A stretch of 64,000 nucleotides of DNA from CAMXAS01 sp964442435 (GTDB lineage Bacteria; Bacteroidota; Bacteroidia; Bacteroidales; P3). A program made the translations under genes and the position numbers. Of this stretch, positions 34,119 through 42,550 are shown one piece after another. The first letter of the stretch is position 1, and the number at the start of each line of letters is the position of its first letter. The stretch covers positions 1-64,000 of the forward strand of contig CAYTZG010000002.1 in NCBI GenBank assembly GCA_964442435.1, given 5' to 3'. A model generated the notes under the pieces. The model was not told where the DNA came from, did not search any database, and saw only the letters and a program-made list of their open reading frames with translations.

Positions 34119-35375
34119 ATGAAAACAATCGAAGGCTATGACGTGAAGATATTCACGGACAACATTGAGGAAAACGCGATGGCGCAGATTAAGGCGCTGC
34201 TCGATATCTCAGTATTTTCGGACAAAAAGATACGTATTATGCCCGATGTTCATGCCGGGGCAGGTTGCGTGATTGGTTTTACCGGCAATCTCGGCGACAA
34301 GGTCATTCCCAACATTGTGGGCGTTGACATCGGTTGCGGCATGCGCATCCTCAAACTCGGCCACATCGGGGACATCGACTTTCATGCATTCAACGAGCAT
34401 ATCCGCGTCCATGTGCCATCTGGGATGATTGTTCGGGAAAACAAATTCGGGTTCAACCCCTTGGTGCAAGAGGATATGGAACTCTATAGGGAGGCCAAGC
34501 GGATGGTGACGGAACTGCGTTGCTACCGCGATCTGAAAAACACCGACCGTATCCACAAGGCCATCGGTTCGCTCGGCGGCGGTAACCACTTTATCGAACT
34601 CAACCAAGACGACGATGGGAATGTATATCTCGTTATCCATACCGGTTCCCGCAATTTGGGAAAGCAGGTGGCCGACCTTTATCAGCACAGGGCCATCAAG
34701 CATCTGACCGATGGCGCCGAGGCGTTTGAAGAAACGATAAAACAGACCATTGCGGAATACAAGACCGCCGGACGCCGCAACGAACTGCAACGGGTCATCG
34801 CCAAGATGCGTAAGTCCCAACAGGAGGCCGAACCTGTTTTGCCTCGGGATTTGTGCTATGTGGAAGGGGAGGCGCGCGAGGACTATCTGCACGATATGCG
34901 GATTTGTCAGCGGTGGGCCATCCTCAACCGCAAACTCATCGCCCTGCTGCTTTTGAGGTTCTTTGATAATGTATCTGTTTTAGAGGAATTTGAGAGCGTT
35001 CATAACTATGTCGGCGATGATAATATCATCCGCAAGGGCGCTATTTCGGCCGCCGAGGGCGAGCGTTGCATCATTCCGTTGAATATGCGTGATGGTTCGC
35101 TACTTTGCACCGGCAAAGGAAATCCCGACTGGAACGCTTCGGCTCCGCATGGGGCAGGGCGGGTGCTGAGCCGCACGCAGGCTTACGAACAAATCGGGAT
35201 GGCGGATTTTGAGGCCGCGATGGCCGGCATCTACTCCGAGAGCGTCAATGACTTTACCCGCGACGAGTCGCCCATGGCCTACAAACCCGCCGCCGAAATC
35301 ATCGCCAACATCGGCGACACGGTCTCCATCGACACAATCATTCGCCCCATCTTCAACTTCAAGGCCTCGAAGTAG
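34119..35375 (+). CDS. rtcB: RNA-splicing ligase RtcB
   Basis: RtcB joins 2',3'-cyclic phosphate (or 3'-phosphate) ends to 5'-OH ends in RNA with GTP and Mn, and repairs cut tRNA and rRNA. The 418-residue protein carries the metal-site motifs DVHAGAGCVIGFTG and VGVDIGCGM, GGGNHFIEL, HTGSRNLGKQV, and the guanylated His344 in APHGAGRVLSR. It is followed by a WYL-domain regulator gene with the same operator, not by the archease or RtcR/RtcA seen in enterics. Confidence 0.96.
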   Translation: MKTIEGYDVKIFTDNIEENAMAQIKALLDISVFSDKKIRIMPDVHAGAGCVIGFTGNLGDKVIPNIVGVDIGCGMRILKLGHIGDIDFHAFNEHIRVHVPSGMIVRENKFGFNPLVQEDMELYREAKRMVTELRCYRDLKNTDRIHKAIGSLGGGNHFIELNQDDDGNVYLVIHTGSRNLGKQVADLYQHRAIKHLTDGAEAFEETIKQTIAEYKTAGRRNELQRVIAKMRKSQQEAEPVLPRDLCYVEGEAREDYLHDMRICQRWAILNRKLIALLLLRFFDNVSVLEEFESVHNYVGDDNIIRKGAISAAEGERCIIPLNMRDGSLLCTGKGNPDWNASAPHGAGRVLSRTQAYEQIGMADFEAAMAGIYSESVNDFTRDESPMAYKPAAEIIANIGDTVSIDTIIRPIFNFKASK

Positions 35376-35511
35376 AGGGGCGGACGATCCTCAATACCTG
35401 ATTCGGTGGCGGGTGTTTTGTCCGCCATATCTGCGCGCGGGCCTCGTCGGTCGGTTCCTTTAGTTGTCCGGTTGTTAGAAAGTTGTCGTGGCCATCGTTA
35501 AAAATCAAACT

Positions 35512-35547
35512 TGTCTCACTGAATAAGACAGCTTATTCGTAACTTTG
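35512..35547 (+). promoter_or_regulatory. Composite operator-promoter of the WYL gene (site 2)
   Basis: TGTCTC (35512-35517), 7 nt, AAGACA (35525-35530), 9 nt, TAACTTTG (35540-35547). The right half differs from the rtcB site by one base. This fits autoregulation. Confidence 0.7.
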
Positions 35548-35565
35548 CAACAAATTCAAACCGAT

Positions 35566-36471
35566 ATGATACAACTGCGAAAGTACACTTGGCTCATTGA
35601 GACCATCCGTAGTGCGGGAAAAATCTCACACAAAGAACTTTCCAAAAAATGGGAACAGTCGACAGAAAACGATGAAGGCGCCCCGCTTGCCCGGGCCACG
35701 TTCAACCGTTGGAAAGAGGCCATCTCGGATATGTTCGGCATCAGTATCGCCTGTCAGCGTACGGGCGGCTACCTCTACTATATAGAGAATCCCGAAGACA
35801 TCGACAAGGGTGAACTGAAACGGTGGATGCTCGACACGTTTGCGGTCGGCAACCTGCTGGGCGAGTATCTGACGCAAAAAGAGCGTATCCTTGTGCCCGA
35901 AATCCCTTCGGGGCGCGTGTGGTTGACCGATATCCTGTCGGCCATCAAGGGAAACCGCCTCCTAAACCTGACCTACCGGTCTTTTCAGCAAGACAAGGAT
36001 AGTACGTTCCCGGTGGCGCCCTATTGCGTCCGGCTTTTCGAAAACCGTTGGTATTTGGTGGCGTATGGCATTCTGTCTGGTAAAGTCCGTATCTATGGCT
36101 TTGATCGTATTAAGGATATTGAAGAGACCGACGAAACGTTCAATTTGCCGGATGATTTCTTGGCGCAAGATTATTTCTCGGACTATTATGGCGTGGTGAC
36201 GGGAACGGGGGAGGAGCCGGAACGGGTTGTGATCAGGGCCTATGCTTCCCATCGGAATTATTTGGCCTCCTTGCCGTTGCACCATAGTCAGCGGCTGTTG
36301 GAAGACTGTGGCGAATATGCCGATTTTGAATTGTATCTCGCGCCGACCTACGATTTTGTGATGAAATTGCTGAGCATGGGGGCGATGATAGAGGTTTTGG
36401 AACCGCTTTCCTTGCGCAAAACGATGAAAGGATGGATTTCCGATATGCATAAACTTTATAAAAACGATTGA
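35566..36471 (+). CDS. WYL-domain transcriptional regulator
   Basis: The ATG at 35566 gives 301 residues. The N-terminal part (1-65) is helical and looks like a winged helix-turn-helix (LIETIRSAGKISHKELSKKW, ATFNRWKEAISD). The WYL domain spans about 120-200 (LNLTYRSF, then VRLFENRWYLVAYG), and a WCX-like C-terminal extension follows. WYL proteins sense nucleic-acid ligands and control defence and DNA-damage genes (for example BrxR and CapW). Its own promoter carries the shared palindrome, so it is the best candidate for the protein that binds all the sites. Confidence 0.9.
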   Translation: MIQLRKYTWLIETIRSAGKISHKELSKKWEQSTENDEGAPLARATFNRWKEAISDMFGISIACQRTGGYLYYIENPEDIDKGELKRWMLDTFAVGNLLGEYLTQKERILVPEIPSGRVWLTDILSAIKGNRLLNLTYRSFQQDKDSTFPVAPYCVRLFENRWYLVAYGILSGKVRIYGFDRIKDIEETDETFNLPDDFLAQDYFSDYYGVVTGTGEEPERVVIRAYASHRNYLASLPLHHSQRLLEDCGEYADFELYLAPTYDFVMKLLSMGAMIEVLEPLSLRKTMKGWISDMHKLYKND

Positions 36472-36473
36472 CG

Positions 36474-36962
36474 ATGAGGGATTTTGCGGCCATTGATTTT
36501 GAAACGGCCAACGGACGGCGTTCCAGCGTGTGCAGCGTCGGCATCGTGATGGTGCGCGGCGGCAAGGTGGTGGATAAATTCTATAGTCTGATTCAGCCCA
36601 CGCCCAATTATTATACCGATTGGTCAACCGCCGTGCATGGTCTTACGCGGCAGGATACCGATGGCCAACCGCCGTTTCCGGAGGTTTGGCGGCAAGTTAA
36701 AGACCGTCTTGCGGGCTTGCCGCTCGTGGCGCACAACCGGCCTTTCGATGAAAGTTGCCTTAGGGCCGTGTTTGAGGCCTACGGCATGGCCTATCCCGGA
36801 TATGAATTTCATTGTACGCTTGCCGCTTCGCGCCGGTGTCTCGACCTACCGTGCCATCAGCTTTAGGTGGTGGCCGCCGCCTGCGGCTACGACATGGCAA
36901 ACCATCACCACGCCCTGGCCGATGCCGAGGCCTGCGCCGCCATCGCGATCAAGATATTGTAG
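36474..36962 (+). pseudogene. DnaQ-like 3'-5' exonuclease interrupted by an in-frame TAG
   Basis: The frame from the ATG at 36474 starts with the DEDD exonuclease motif DFET and contains VAHNRPFD (Exo II). A TAG at 36864-36866 ends it after 130 residues. The same frame continues without a shift through 36960-36962 and supplies the missing Exo III end, with NHHHALADAEACAA. A single nonsense change thus separates the catalytic His and Asp from the rest. It lies two bases after the WYL gene. Readthrough cannot be excluded but nothing supports it. Confidence 0.8.
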
Positions 36963-36987
36963 ATGCCGAAGTTTTCGTCAATTTCAT

Positions 36988-36995
36988 TATCTTTG
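36988..36995 (+). promoter_or_regulatory. -7 element of the first PD-(D/E)XK gene
   Basis: TATCTTTG at 36988-36995, with a T-rich -33 region and no TGTCTC/GAGACA palindrome, unlike the neighbouring genes. Confidence 0.5.
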
Positions 36996-37037
36996 CCATG
37001 CTTGGGACGCAACGATAAACAGACCTGACATAAGCAC

Positions 37038-38273
37038 ATGAAAAATTTATTGCATAAGATAAACCTTATCTTGCAAGAAGAGAAAGTGTTGAAGGAAGAA
37101 AAGCTCCGCAGAGGCGAGGAATTCAATATTTTTGAGGTGATGCGTGCCGAATCTTACGAAGTTCGCACACATTCCGCGTTTATTGCGGAACTACTCAACC
37201 CGAAAGGGAAGCATGGGCAAGGGGATGCTTTTCTAAAGTTGTTTCTTGACACGATTCAAGAGTCTCTTAAAGAAAACAGCGTGCCGTATGCCGAGATGTT
37301 CAATGCATTCGATGTCTATACCCATACATATGTGGAATACAATATAGGCCCCATTAGCGCCAATAAGGAAGAGGGTGGGCGGATTGACATTCTTTTAGAA
37401 GGCAAGGGCAAAGCCATCATCATTGAAAACAAAATATATGCAGGCGATCAAGAAAAGCAACTTTATCGTTATCGTAAGTTCGCGCAACAACAATACGGCG
37501 AAGGAAATTATCTGATTCTGTATTTGACATTGGATGGCCATTCGCCGGATGAGAAATCTTTAATGGGTACTGATAAGACACTGGCGGAAAACGAAGATTA
37601 TTTTTGTATCAGCTACGAACACCATATTTGCGATTGGCTTTCCTTATGTAAGGAAAAGGCTACCGCCGCACCCTTAGTGCGGGAAACGATAACCCAATAC
37701 CACGACCTTATCAAAAAACTCACATACCAAGATATGGAAACCACAACAAAGGAAAAACTTACCACCCTGTTAGCGAAACCTGAGAATATAGGAGCCTTGT
37801 TTGCCGTAACGGAAATTTACAGCGATGTGTTGAACAAAGTTTGTGATGAAAAACTCGTCCCTCTAATAAAAGATATTGAGAAGGAATTGGGGTGCGATAT
37901 CAGGATTGATAACGACGGGGGATGGACAGCCCAATATAGTAAATTTTCATTTCAGGTGCCTTCTTGGGGCAACATTTACATAACATTCGAATTCGGGCAA
38001 GAAAACCTAAACAATTTTTATTATGGTATCTGGCGAGCCGATGGTAAAGAGGGGAAACAGAAAATAGAAAACATTCTTCGGCAATGCTTGGAAGCTGAAT
38101 ATAAGTGTTATAATGACAGCAACTGGTGGGCTTTTGGAAAATATGATGACGAGTATCGCAATTGGAATAATGACAAAGTTATGAAAGGGCTCAATGATGG
38201 TAGCATGAAAGAACACATTGAAGCTATTGTCAAAAAATTATGGAGCTATTTTTCAGGAATCGAAAATAAGTAG
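37038..38273 (+). CDS. PD-(D/E)XK nuclease family protein (PDDEXK_4-like)
   Basis: The 411-residue protein matches the PDDEXK_4 layout: RTHSAFIAELLNP near residue 43, then the catalytic strand pair with Asp117 (RIDILL) and Glu130/Lys132 (IIIENKIY), followed by DQEKQLYRY. The C-terminal half (about 230-411) is helical with a Trp-rich end and is not recognised. Proteins of this family are common in defence islands and are thought to cut DNA or RNA. It has a normal promoter without the shared operator. Confidence 0.85.
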   Translation: MKNLLHKINLILQEEKVLKEEKLRRGEEFNIFEVMRAESYEVRTHSAFIAELLNPKGKHGQGDAFLKLFLDTIQESLKENSVPYAEMFNAFDVYTHTYVEYNIGPISANKEEGGRIDILLEGKGKAIIIENKIYAGDQEKQLYRYRKFAQQQYGEGNYLILYLTLDGHSPDEKSLMGTDKTLAENEDYFCISYEHHICDWLSLCKEKATAAPLVRETITQYHDLIKKLTYQDMETTTKEKLTTLLAKPENIGALFAVTEIYSDVLNKVCDEKLVPLIKDIEKELGCDIRIDNDGGWTAQYSKFSFQVPSWGNIYITFEFGQENLNNFYYGIWRADGKEGKQKIENILRQCLEAEYKCYNDSNWWAFGKYDDEYRNWNNDKVMKGLNDGSMKEHIEAIVKKLWSYFSGIENK

Positions 38274-38409
38274 TGATATCCCTCTTGCCCCCTTTTATGA
38301 TACACCTTGTGCCGAACTTTGCCGCTGAAACCATAAAAACTTTTCTCTTAAATGTCGATGTAGGATTTGTGGTAAAAGCGGGACGGAAAGTAGGAAATTC
38401 GGCCGCTTG

Positions 38410-39027
38410 TTACAGGCGTAGCTCTTTCCACTGGCTTCCGTTCCGCACCCTTACGACACCGCCGGCCGCAATTAGCCCGACCTCATCGAAACAAGGGGCG
38501 ATGACTTCTTGGGCTTCAAGGTTCACAAAACCGTATTTGCCGTCTTTTTTGATGGCGGCGAAGCCGAACCTGAAAGGAAAGATATAGTCGTAGCGGGGTT
38601 TTACCACCGTGGTTCCGTCTTTTTTCAAGCATCCCCATCGGCCTTTCACTTGAACCTGCAACATCCCGTCCGACGCCTCATAAAGTGCGTCACATTCAAT
38701 TGGAACGACCGTTTCCCCGCATTTGTTTATCATGCCCCATTTGCCTTTCTGGCAAACCTTGGCCAAGCCCCCTTTGAAGTTCCACACCACAGCATAAATG
38801 GGCGGAATCCGCATCTCTCCGGCCTCGTTAACAAATCCCCACGCTCGGGAAATCTCCTTTTCTTCTATTATTTTCCCGTTTGCTTCCTTGATTTCGTAAG
38901 TGACCTCCTCGACGGCCCGCAGCCCCTCAGATATCCCCTCTTTATCTTTAATAACTTTTAGGATTGTTTCGATGACGTTGTTGCCGTTGTCGTTGGCTTT
39001 GTCGTTTGTTTTTGTGTTTTTCATCAT
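38410..39027 (-). CDS. WG-repeat protein
   Basis: The start at 39027 (or the next codon, 39024) gives about 205 residues and fits a promoter at 39080-39087; the longer frame to 39189 would overlap the terminator and small ORF upstream. Four WG-type beta repeats follow a charged helical N-terminus: RAWGFVNEAGE, GKWGMINKCGE, GRWGCLKKDGT and GKYGFVNLEAQ. WG proteins are binding scaffolds of unknown role; none of the catalytic types is visible. It faces the first nuclease gene. Confidence 0.85.
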   Translation of the reverse strand: MMKNTKTNDKANDNGNNVIETILKVIKDKEGISEGLRAVEEVTYEIKEANGKIIEEKEISRAWGFVNEAGEMRIPPIYAVVWNFKGGLAKVCQKGKWGMINKCGETVVPIECDALYEASDGMLQVQVKGRWGCLKKDGTTVVKPRYDYIFPFRFGFAAIKKDGKYGFVNLEAQEVIAPCFDEVGLIAAGGVVRVRNGSQWKELRL

Positions 39028-39079
39028 TGCGGTTTTGGGGCTGTGCCACCATTCGGTAGCGTTCAATCCCTGTTCACCG

Positions 39080-39087
39080 CAAAAGTA
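39080..39087 (-). promoter_or_regulatory. -7 element of the WG-repeat gene
   Basis: On the minus strand TACTTTTG with an ATTG 21 nt upstream. It lies between the terminator of the small ORF and the WG gene. Confidence 0.5.
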
Positions 39088-39118
39088 TGCCCGAGGTGTA
39101 CCAAAATTCAATACATTT

Positions 39119-39154
39119 GAAAAAAAACGGGCGGAGCATTGACGCATCCGCCCG
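39119..39154 (-). terminator. Terminator of the 45-residue ORF
   Basis: CGGGCGGA (39128-39135) pairs with TCCGCCCG (39147-39154), and at least seven T follow on the minus strand. Confidence 0.75.
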
Positions 39155-39172
39155 GCAATTCGTTTTACCCAT

Positions 39173-39310
39173 TTACTTTTTAGGTACAAATGCGTAAACG
39201 TTTGCGGAAACCACTATAGCGTTTCCACCCATTGCCCTTGCTGCGCTGAACATAGCAGACGTGTTCGGATAAGTCTGCGTGTTTCCGTTAGGAAAATTTA
39301 AAGTGACCAT
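39173..39310 (-). CDS. Small protein, 45 residues
   Basis: On the minus strand an ATG at 39310 opens a frame of 45 codons (beginning MVTLNFPNG, ending YAFVPKK), followed 19 bp later by a strong terminator. A composite operator-promoter (site 6) lies 44 bp upstream. A promoter, a frame and a terminator around so short a frame suggest a real small protein. Composition is neutral to hydrophobic, with an Ala/Val-rich middle, and no family is recognised. Confidence 0.6.
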   Translation of the reverse strand: MVTLNFPNGNTQTYPNTSAMFSAARAMGGNAIVVSANVYAFVPKK

Positions 39311-39353
39311 AGTTTTAAAAGTTTAATTGGTTAATAAATATGTTGTTGTGCGG

Positions 39354-39389
39354 CAAAAATAGCGGGTGGCTGTCTCAAAAAACGATACC
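39354..39389 (-). promoter_or_regulatory. Composite operator-promoter of the 45-residue ORF (site 6)
   Basis: On the minus strand GGTATC, 7 nt, GAGACA (39371-39376), 9 nt, TATTTTTG (39354-39361). The spacing equals that of sites 1-5. Confidence 0.65.
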
Positions 39390-39428
39390 AAATTTTCGGC
39401 GGCAATTTGCGGTCAAAATCCAAGTCGC

Positions 39429-39464
39429 TGTATCGCAAAACGAGACATCGCTGCTGTAATTTCA
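39429..39464 (+). promoter_or_regulatory. Degenerate copy of the composite operator-promoter (site 7, orphan)
   Basis: TGTATC (39429-39434), 7 nt, GAGACA (39442-39447), 9 nt, TAATTTCA (39457-39464). The -7 element has lost its last TG. It faces the 3' end of the unknown 301-residue gene, so no gene is served. Confidence 0.45.
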
Positions 39465-40367
39465 ATCCCACCATTTTTTCATATTCTCTGCCATAAACTT
39501 CCAAACAAGTTGATAGGCTTTTTCTCTGCGCAAGTCTTGAAGATGGAGTTCAAGATATTCATCGTGCTCTATTTTCATTCCAAAGCGAAAAGCGTTATGC
39601 TCGTTGACATAGACTCCCTCCATATCAGGAAAATCACTTGCCGCCAAATCAAGCAAACGTCGACACAATTGCATTCGACGAACATCTTTCTCCCATCCCA
39701 CGTAACGTTGCACGTATCGCCAATAGCCAATATTATATTCCAGTTTCTTTTTAAGTATCAAGAGATTCCACGACCAGTATATGGCCTCATCGTAAGCGAC
39801 CGTGTCACGCCAATATTTCAGACGTTTACGTTTGCAACTGGATTCCTCTATTTCTTCTATATTGCTACATTCCTTTTCTTCATCAGGGTCAATGGAATAG
39901 CTGAGAGGCTTATCATCAAGGGCATTTAATATTTCTCCTTCCTCATTGTAATACGGCCCCATACCGATTTTGACGGGCCATCGGGAGAAATCCTCACTAT
40001 GTTGAGTATGTGTCCTGATGCCGTACATTGTAGACCAATAAAGCAAATGAGCTGCAACATCAGATGCGTTTTGTACAGTCTTATTAAGCAATGATTCATT
40101 AACATCTGCACCAAAGTCAAGGACAACTTCCCTGCCGACAAGCCACTCCTGAGGATCGGGCGCTCCTTTAATCTTCACCTCGTCACAAAAATCAAGCGTC
40201 AGATTAATTGTACTCGTGGAATATTCAGGCAATATGGGCAAGTCAATGATTGCGGACACAAGTTTTGCATACAATAACTTGGACTCTTCCGGTTCTCCAT
40301 AGACGTTGCTGAGGGTTGCCCAAATTTTCTCAAAATCATTCTGTTTAAAGTAATCTTGATACTTCAT
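39462..40367 (-). CDS. Unknown protein, 301 residues
   Basis: I do not recognise this protein. It is acidic to neutral and helical, with a Trp/Tyr-rich middle (KYWRDTVAYDEAIYWSWNLL and YWRYVQRYVGWEKDV) and an acidic Glu/Ser linker near residue 170. No signal peptide, membrane helix or catalytic motif is seen. The start at 40367 lies about 20 bp after a composite operator-promoter (site 5), which places it in the WYL-linked gene set. It is AT-richer than the housekeeping part of the window. Confidence 0.75.
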   Translation of the reverse strand: MKYQDYFKQNDFEKIWATLSNVYGEPEESKLLYAKLVSAIIDLPILPEYSTSTINLTLDFCDEVKIKGAPDPQEWLVGREVVLDFGADVNESLLNKTVQNASDVAAHLLYWSTMYGIRTHTQHSEDFSRWPVKIGMGPYYNEEGEILNALDDKPLSYSIDPDEEKECSNIEEIEESSCKRKRLKYWRDTVAYDEAIYWSWNLLILKKKLEYNIGYWRYVQRYVGWEKDVRRMQLCRRLLDLAASDFPDMEGVYVNEHNAFRFGMKIEHDEYLELHLQDLRREKAYQLVWKFMAENMKKWWD

Positions 40368-40386
40368 ACCATAGTTCTTTACGAGG

Positions 40387-40422
40387 CAAAATTACCCTCG
40401 TGGTGTCCCATTTCCCGATATA
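40387..40422 (-). promoter_or_regulatory. Composite operator-promoter of the 301-residue gene (site 5)
   Basis: On the minus strand TATATC, 7 nt, GGGACA (40404-40409), 9 nt, TAATTTTG (40387-40394). The downstream half differs by one base from GAGACA. Confidence 0.6.
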
Positions 40423-40523
40423 GAACCCTATAGCTGTATTATATCATCAACTATTCAGTTTCACCCAACGCCAAAGATGATTTCGCTAATGGTATTTGCA
40501 CATGTAATACAAATTTCTTGGCC

Positions 40524-40559
40524 TGTCTTGCCAAGTGAGACAGGGGGCTTATAACTTTG
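40524..40559 (+). promoter_or_regulatory. Composite operator-promoter (site 3) ahead of the small protein/nuclease pair
   Basis: TGTCTT (40524-40529), 7 nt, GAGACA (40537-40542), 9 nt, TAACTTTG (40552-40559). It is about 235 bp before the ATG at 40795; a second promoter at 40667-40674 lies between. Confidence 0.7.
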
Positions 40560-40644
40560 TTGCCTGATTTAAACCATGTGACTAACCTATTCCAGAGAAT
40601 CTATTCACGTGTTTGGCGTGTGTTGAAAACTTTTTTGGAAAGCA

Positions 40645-40674
40645 CTTGCAAAACTCAAAATATATATAATTTTG
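40645..40674 (+). promoter_or_regulatory. Second promoter of the small protein/nuclease pair
   Basis: TAATTTTG (40667-40674) with CTTG (40645-40648) 18 nt upstream. The upstream phrase TGTTGAAAACTTTTTT matches part of leader element A. Confidence 0.5.
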
Positions 40675-40794
40675 CGGTATCGGAAAAAGTGACGGTGGTG
40701 GAAGCCCCGTCGCGAAGGCCGAAGGCCAAGCCGGATATGCAACCTAATTGACAAAAGAAAACATATTAGAATATTAACCTAAAAAACAATCATT

Positions 40795-41019
40795 ATGGCT
40801 TTGTGGCAAGTGATAACCAAACAGAAGGCTCGTGCAAATGGCGAGTTTATCGAAAAAGGAATGACCGTAGAGGTCGTGATAACAGTGGGTAAGCCGTTGT
40901 CAAGCCCGGAAGGGAAAGACAAAATCGCGGCGGCATTCATGTCTAAGTATGGCGTTGATATGAAGAAGGCGCATTGGCTTTCTTCTGTCTATTTGGATGT
41001 CGTCCAGTTGAATAAATGA
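40795..41019 (+). CDS. Small protein (DUF6140-like)
   Basis: The 74-residue protein starts MALWQVITKQKARANG and contains EKGMTVEVV. It recalls small Bacteroidota proteins of the DUF6140 type, from memory only. No signal or membrane segment is present; it looks like a compact beta-rich domain with a C-terminal helix. Its stop codon overlaps an ATG of the next frame, and the nuclease start at 41049 is 29 bp away, so they are one transcription unit controlled by site 3. Confidence 0.75.
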   Translation: MALWQVITKQKARANGEFIEKGMTVEVVITVGKPLSSPEGKDKIAAAFMSKYGVDMKKAHWLSSVYLDVVQLNK

Positions 41020-41048
41020 AATGGAGGTTTGTTAAAAAAAAACTTACG

Positions 41049-42317
41049 ATGAATAACGAGAATGTGGGAGCGGGGAAACACCCCCTTGCGGAAAATGAAC
41101 CTATAACTTGTGAGTCATTGGTTGCGTTTTCCAAAAAATTTGCCGAATGTATGGAAAAAGCGCGGCGCGAGTTACCGTATCATCTGAATATCATTGATGA
41201 ATTGCATGACCATGAGAATGCGCATAGTCGGATTCTGTTGAGGTTGTTGCAGTTTGTCAATGAGAACGGGGAGCTTGAAATATACCGGAGCTTGCTGGAC
41301 TACATTAAGGAGCGGCAATCGGGCTTTTCTCGTATCAGCATAGAGGAACCTCGGATGACCCAAGAGAAAGCGCGAATCGATTTGTGGGTTCGGGATAAGG
41401 GCTATGCGATAATCTTCGAAAACAAGATTTACAATGCGCCGGATCAAGAAGCGCAGTTGGCACGGTATATTAAAGAAACGATAGCGCAACCGGGCGGTAA
41501 GTATAAGGTTGATAAAAACATCTTCGTTATATATCTTTCTTCAGACGGGCAGGAACCAACCGCTCAATCGTGGGTTAAAGTGGATGGCGATAATAAGATT
41601 GATTATAAGCCGCTTATTGGCAATAGGTGTGTCAATCTCTCTTACAGGAATGATATTTATCAGTGGCTGAAAGAAAAGGTTTTGCTGGGCGTGCGGTATA
41701 AGGATGTTTATTTGCAGACGGCCCTTGTGCAATATATAGATTATCTGGAAGGCCGTTTTTATATACGTGAAACTGAAAAACAAATGAATAAAAAAATGAA
41801 AGAATTAATTGAGCGGGAATTTGGATTGGAGGATGCTTCTGATACCAAACGGATGCAGAAATTGGAGGAATTGTTTCAAAAACAGCACAATTTATTAGAT
41901 TTCGTATGGAAAATAAAAGAAAGTGAACGTGAGCGTATTTTTGCCAATTGGAAACAGGCAACGCAAGAGAAATTTAAGGTTTTGGACCCGAATGCGAAAG
42001 GGTATGATCTGATGGAATCGGTAACACACGTTATCATTGATGCTGTAGCCGGTACAAAGGTTGCCGTGTATATCGGTTGGCAAGATGGCAAGTTGTTTTG
42101 TCAGGCGGAATCCGATTACCATTTACCGGAAGACAAGCGGAATATCAGGAAAAATGACAAACTCATGGGCCTGAAAGATATACTCCCGGAAGAGGCAGAA
42201 GATGGGCCTATCTTATTTGGACTCTTTAAATGGATGGGACAGGACTATGACGCCACCTACGAATTGTTCTGCAAGGTTGTGCAACGATGCTTGGAGATGC
42301 GGGACAAACAGGCATAG
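41049..42317 (+). CDS. PD-(D/E)XK nuclease family protein (PDDEXK_4-like), second copy
   Basis: The 422-residue protein shares the layout of the 37038 gene: ENAHSRILLRLLQF near residue 56, Asp111 (ARIDLWV), then Glu124/Lys126 (IIFENKIYNAPDQEAQLARY). The C-terminal part differs and includes a long charged helix (about 240-300). The start at 41049 follows an A-rich stretch as usual in this phylum; an alternative ATG at 41016 overlaps the previous stop. Controlled by the composite promoter (site 3). Confidence 0.82.
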   Translation: MNNENVGAGKHPLAENEPITCESLVAFSKKFAECMEKARRELPYHLNIIDELHDHENAHSRILLRLLQFVNENGELEIYRSLLDYIKERQSGFSRISIEEPRMTQEKARIDLWVRDKGYAIIFENKIYNAPDQEAQLARYIKETIAQPGGKYKVDKNIFVIYLSSDGQEPTAQSWVKVDGDNKIDYKPLIGNRCVNLSYRNDIYQWLKEKVLLGVRYKDVYLQTALVQYIDYLEGRFYIRETEKQMNKKMKELIEREFGLEDASDTKRMQKLEELFQKQHNLLDFVWKIKESERERIFANWKQATQEKFKVLDPNAKGYDLMESVTHVIIDAVAGTKVAVYIGWQDGKLFCQAESDYHLPEDKRNIRKNDKLMGLKDILPEEAEDGPILFGLFKWMGQDYDATYELFCKVVQRCLEMRDKQA

Positions 42318-42550
42318 CGCCGAGGCGGAGGGGATAAAGCGCAGATTTGTGTATCGGAAAGGCCTGCCGCCCTATGTTGCAGAATGGTCGCGTTGTAAAT
42401 CGTGATTGTTCTGTGTGTTAGGGCGTGCGGGGCCAATCCGGTTTTGAAGATAACACAGGTAATCATTAGGCGAATGGCTGGAGGCTTATAGTATTGGCAT
42501 TATGGTGACGCAGCAAAGTCAAGACTCACAACTATCAAAGCATGGTGAAA

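Noticed and set aside
36864..36866. Recoding of the TAG (pyrrolysine or programmed readthrough)
   Set aside because: No pyl genes or readthrough signal are seen; a nonsense mutation is simpler.
40557..40751. 64-codon frame with TTG start between the two promoters of the small-protein/nuclease unit
   Set aside because: It begins inside the -7 box, has no recognisable content and ends in low-complexity residues.
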